From the NCBI GenBank assembly GCA_018377375.1, contig JAGZZN010000046.1:1-14524 (forward strand): 14,524 nt of DNA, written 5' to 3'. Of this stretch, positions 12,285-14,524 are shown in pieces; the stretch's first letter is position 1, and every line of letters starts with the position of its first letter. This DNA is from Streptococcus parasanguinis (GTDB lineage: Bacteria > Bacillota > Bacilli > Lactobacillales > Streptococcaceae). The notes below the pieces were generated by a model. It had not been told where the DNA came from, made no database searches, and saw nothing but the letters and a program-made list of their open reading frames with translations. Made by a program: the position numbers and the translations under genes.

Positions 12285-13364
12285 CTACTTCTTCAAATAA
12301 TCAATGGCATCTTGAAGGGTTTTGACGGGAACGATTTTCATCTTCGAATGAATTTGTTTTGCTGCTTCTTTCGCTGTTTCATAGTTTGATTTAGCCTTGG
12401 GATTGGCTTTCTTTTCTTCTTTGGAAACTGGATTATTAGGGGCAAAGAAAATTTCTGCTCCTTCTTTATTGGCTGCGACGACTTTCTTGTCAATCCCACC
12501 AATATCGCCAACCGTTCCATCTTGGTTAATGGTTCCTGTCCCTGCAATATGGCGTCCCTGACGAAGATCTGGATCAGCCACTTGGGTGTAGATGGCTAGG
12601 CTAAACATCATACCGGCACTTGGTCCACCAATCCCTTGGGTCGCAAATTGGACAGGAACATCGCCTTTGGCTTCAGTCCGGTCAATCAGGCTAATCCCGA
12701 TTCCGTTTTTCCCGTTGGATAATTTGATGATCTTTCCGTCTGCGGTCTTGGTTTGTCCATCCTCAATATAGGTCACTGAAACAGGATCGCCAATTTTTTG
12801 AGAACCAACATAATCAATCAATTCTTTGGAACTCTTAAAGGTCTTGCCATTCACACCGGTGACGGTATCCGCAATGTTCAAGATTCCCTTAAAGGTCGAG
12901 TCATCTGCTACTTGCATGACATAAACACCTAGAAAGTCCATCTGGGTTTCTTTTCCAGCTGTCTTTAACCCTTGGTAGATGGCCATATTTTGCGAGGTTT
13001 CCATATAGAATTGGTTAATCCGCGTAAATTCTTGGCTCGAACTACCACCTGTCATATCCTTTGCAGAGTAGATATCTGTAAAAGGGGTCGCCCAAGCATA
13101 GATCAAATCAGCCGGAGTCGCTTCTTTCACTGCCACGGTTACAAAGTCATAAGACCCTGACTTGGTATCCGCTTTTCCATCGACTGTCATGACCGATCGA
13201 ATATCTTCCGCCGTGCCCGGCATCTCAATATAATAGGGAAGGCGAATCACAAAAGCAGCTAGCAAAAGGAGCAAGAAAAGAACGCCTGCAATCGGCCATC
13301 GGTATTCTTTCAATCGTCCTTTTTTCTTTTTTGTAGGCAAGCTTGGTTTATTCGCTTGTGTCAT
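12285..13364 (-). CDS. sepM: SepM-family PDZ/Lon-like membrane serine protease
   Basis: The 359-residue protein has an N-terminal basic stretch, one membrane helix (about 24-41), an extracellular PDZ domain (about 140-215) and a C-terminal Lon-type proteolytic domain. The Ser-Lys dyad is S239 in GIGGPSAGM and K284 in GGIDKKVVAA. The 45-residue spacing equals that of S235/K280 as I recall them in Streptococcus mutans SepM, which trims the competence-stimulating peptide. Here the substrate is unknown; quorum-peptide processing is a family-based guess. It overlaps coaD by 17 nt, the usual streptococcal order rsmD-coaD-sepM. No terminator is visible after it, so transcription may continue into the AT-rich orphan. 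Confidence 0.93.
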   Translation of the reverse strand: MTQANKPSLPTKKKKGRLKEYRWPIAGVLFLLLLLAAFVIRLPYYIEMPGTAEDIRSVMTVDGKADTKSGSYDFVTVAVKEATPADLIYAWATPFTDIYSAKDMTGGSSSQEFTRINQFYMETSQNMAIYQGLKTAGKETQMDFLGVYVMQVADDSTFKGILNIADTVTGVNGKTFKSSKELIDYVGSQKIGDPVSVTYIEDGQTKTADGKIIKLSNGKNGIGISLIDRTEAKGDVPVQFATQGIGGPSAGMMFSLAIYTQVADPDLRQGRHIAGTGTINQDGTVGDIGGIDKKVVAANKEGAEIFFAPNNPVSKEEKKANPKAKSNYETAKEAAKQIHSKMKIVPVKTLQDAIDYLKK

Positions 13365-13836
13365 CTTTGATTTCCTCCATTACACTCTTTGGTACATAAG
13401 GTGAGATATCCTGCTGAAAAGCCAGCAACTCTCGAATACGTGTTGAACTAATGGCCTGGTAAGGAGGCTGGGCATAGAGATAAACCGTCTCCAATTCAGG
13501 CGCCAACTGATGATTAAAGTAATCCATATTGGCTTCGTATACCAGATCCTGTGCATTGCGCAAGCCCCGGATCAAGGTGATGACCCCAAGATTGCGCGCC
13601 ACTGTCACAGCCAACTCTTGAGTTGACGTCACAATTTCAACATTTTCCAAATGAGCCAGGGCCCCTTTCACCATGCGCACGCGCTGCTCAATGGAAAAGA
13701 GTCCGACTTTTTCCGAATTATAAAAAATTCCGACATAGACACGGTCAAACAAGCGACTAGCTCGCTCGATCAATTGCACATGCCCAATGGTAATCGGATC
13801 AAACGATCCTGTAAACAATCCACTTCTATCTGACAT
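13348..13836 (-). CDS. coaD: Phosphopantetheine adenylyltransferase
   Basis: This enzyme catalyses the penultimate step of coenzyme A synthesis, 4'-phosphopantetheine plus ATP to dephospho-CoA. The 162-residue length is standard. The nucleotidyltransferase signature is complete: GSFDPITIGH (residues 10-19, with the T/HxGH motif), LIRGLRNAQDLVYE (near 88-101) and ISSTRIREL (129-137). It overlaps rsmD upstream (11 nt) and sepM downstream (17 nt), so the three are translated from one message. Confidence 0.96.
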   Translation of the reverse strand: MSDRSGLFTGSFDPITIGHVQLIERASRLFDRVYVGIFYNSEKVGLFSIEQRVRMVKGALAHLENVEIVTSTQELAVTVARNLGVITLIRGLRNAQDLVYEANMDYFNHQLAPELETVYLYAQPPYQAISSTRIRELLAFQQDISPYVPKSVMEEIKDDTSE

Positions 13837-14365
13837 ATACTGTTACCTTACTAATTCCATAGATTTTTTCTTTCCAGATTCCCACTTGTCCGATTTCCTC
13901 AGGAAGTTCTACATGTTTATCGGTTTCGCACACAATCATGATGTCCTCTGACAAGAGATGGCGCTCGCACAAGGTTTCGATATCGCGGACAATCTCTTCC
14001 TTGGCATACGGAGGGTCTAAGAACACCAAATCAAAGGTGCCCGTTAAAAGCCCTAAGGCTTGCTTGGCCTCCATTTTTAGCAGTTGAAACCGTTCCTTTT
14101 CCTTGGTCATGGCAATATTGGCTGCTACAATCTCCTGCGCTCTACGATCTCTTTCCACTAGAACGGCCTCTGACATGCCTCGAGAAACGGCTTCGATAGA
14201 GAGCCCACCGCTTCCTGCATAGAGATCCAGCACTCTTCCACCATCAAAGTAAGGACCAATCATATTGAACATGGCCTCTCTGACCTTATCAGAAGTCGGC
14301 CTGGTTGTTTTTCCTTCAAGTGTTTTGAGGGGACGTCCCCCATAGGTTCCAGATACTATTTTCAT
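13826..14365 (-). CDS. rsmD: 16S rRNA (guanine966-N2)-methyltransferase
   Basis: RsmD methylates N2 of G966 in 16S rRNA using SAM. The 179-residue product has the family N-terminus MKIVSGTYGGRPLK, a SAM-binding loop DLYAGSGGLSIEA (residues 47-59) and the catalytic motif DPPY (117-120). An in-frame ATG at 14374 lies inside the TATAAT box and a longer frame reaches 14416, so neither should be used. The ATG at 14365 gives the conserved start. It has no Shine-Dalgarno sequence and lies exactly 7 nt after TATAAT, which implies a leaderless message. It heads the overlapping operon rsmD-coaD-sepM. Confidence 0.95.
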   Translation of the reverse strand: MKIVSGTYGGRPLKTLEGKTTRPTSDKVREAMFNMIGPYFDGGRVLDLYAGSGGLSIEAVSRGMSEAVLVERDRRAQEIVAANIAMTKEKERFQLLKMEAKQALGLLTGTFDLVFLDPPYAKEEIVRDIETLCERHLLSEDIMIVCETDKHVELPEEIGQVGIWKEKIYGISKVTVYVR

Positions 14366-14372
14366 AGGGACC

Positions 14373-14381
14373 ATTATACCA
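14373..14381 (-). promoter_or_regulatory. Extended -10 promoter of rsmD
   Basis: The minus strand reads TG-G-TATAAT (14381-14373), preceded by a run of T. No -35 stands 17 nt upstream; TTGACC is present but 32 nt away. Start of transcription should be at about 14366, one base before the ATG. Confidence 0.7.
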
Positions 14382-14421
14382 AAAAAAATCAGAAAATTGC
14401 GATTTGATATGGTCAAGCGAT

Positions 14422-14455
14422 AATTAAAAGAGGCTGGGACAAAAGTCCTAGCCTC
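14422..14455 (-). terminator. Terminator hairpin inside right repeat copy
   Basis: The stem gaggctgggac (14430-14440) with gtcctagcctc (14445-14455), AAAA loop, is followed on the minus strand by TTTTAATT. It isolates rsmD from upstream transcription. Confidence 0.65.
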
Positions 14456-14524
14456 TCAATTATTTTTGGATTGTCGAGTAAGACGCAGTGGTTGAGTGGG
14501 CTCTACTACGCTGATTTCATCAGC
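14426..14524. repeat. Structured intergenic repeat, right copy (inverted)
   Basis: This is the reverse complement of 54-152 with four differences, and it runs off the window end. It holds the hairpin 14430-14440/14445-14455 (11 bp, one wobble), which on the minus strand is followed by TTTTAATT. It would therefore terminate a minus-strand transcript entering from beyond the window before rsmD begins. Confidence 0.8.

Noticed and set aside
14366..14416. Upstream starts for rsmD (14416, 14374)
   Set aside because: They lie upstream of or inside the -10 element and add residues absent from the family N-terminus.
1..14524. CRISPR array, insertion sequence, tRNA or rRNA genes
   Set aside because: I saw no regularly spaced repeats, transposase-like reading frame, or tRNA/rRNA signature on either strand.

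Overview
The window reads as chromosome of a low-GC Firmicute, almost certainly an oral or commensal Streptococcus of the mitis/sanguinis type. The grounds are the gene order (rsmD-coaD-sepM; ccdA-etrx-msrAB-response regulator-histidine kinase; yutD-rlmN-vanZ), a ComX (SigX) cin-box in front of a prepilin peptidase gene, AGGAGG-type ribosome binding sites and consensus sigma-A promoters. All genes but one lie on the minus strand; the exception is the prepilin peptidase. I cannot fix the species from sequence alone.

Layout, left to right. Positions 1-152 hold an intergenic repeat ending in a hairpin terminator; a nearly identical inverted copy lies at 14426-14524. Next come a small two-helix membrane protein (157-396), a membrane-anchored rhodanese-like protein lacking the catalytic cysteine (472-852) and a YqgQ/DUF910 protein (852-1070), the last two overlapping. 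Divergent from them is the competence prepilin peptidase cclA (1158-1817). A lone trpB (1825-3012) follows, with a complete tryptophan T-box leader (about 3109-3401). Then the yutD-rlmN-vanZ operon (3437-5621).

Positions 5769-11081 form the redox and signalling block. In transcription order it is ccdA, a methionine-rich repeat lipoprotein, a thioredoxin-like lipoprotein (Etrx type), the fused methionine sulfoxide reductase MsrAB, an AraC-type response regulator and a YesM-type histidine kinase. CcdA would carry electrons across the membrane to Etrx, which would recycle MsrAB. The small lipoprotein between them (15 Met in an 87-residue mature chain, Met strictly every fifth residue over part of it) may be a sacrificial oxidant sink or a dedicated MsrAB substrate. 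This is the most interesting hypothesis in the window.

Right of that are an AT-rich orphan membrane or exported protein (11181-12134), probably acquired, and then sepM, coaD and rsmD (12285-14365), which overlap as one operon. Another theme is start architecture. yqgQ, cclA and rsmD each have a -10 element or cin-box ending exactly 7 nt before the most plausible ATG and no Shine-Dalgarno sequence, so all three may be leaderless mRNAs.
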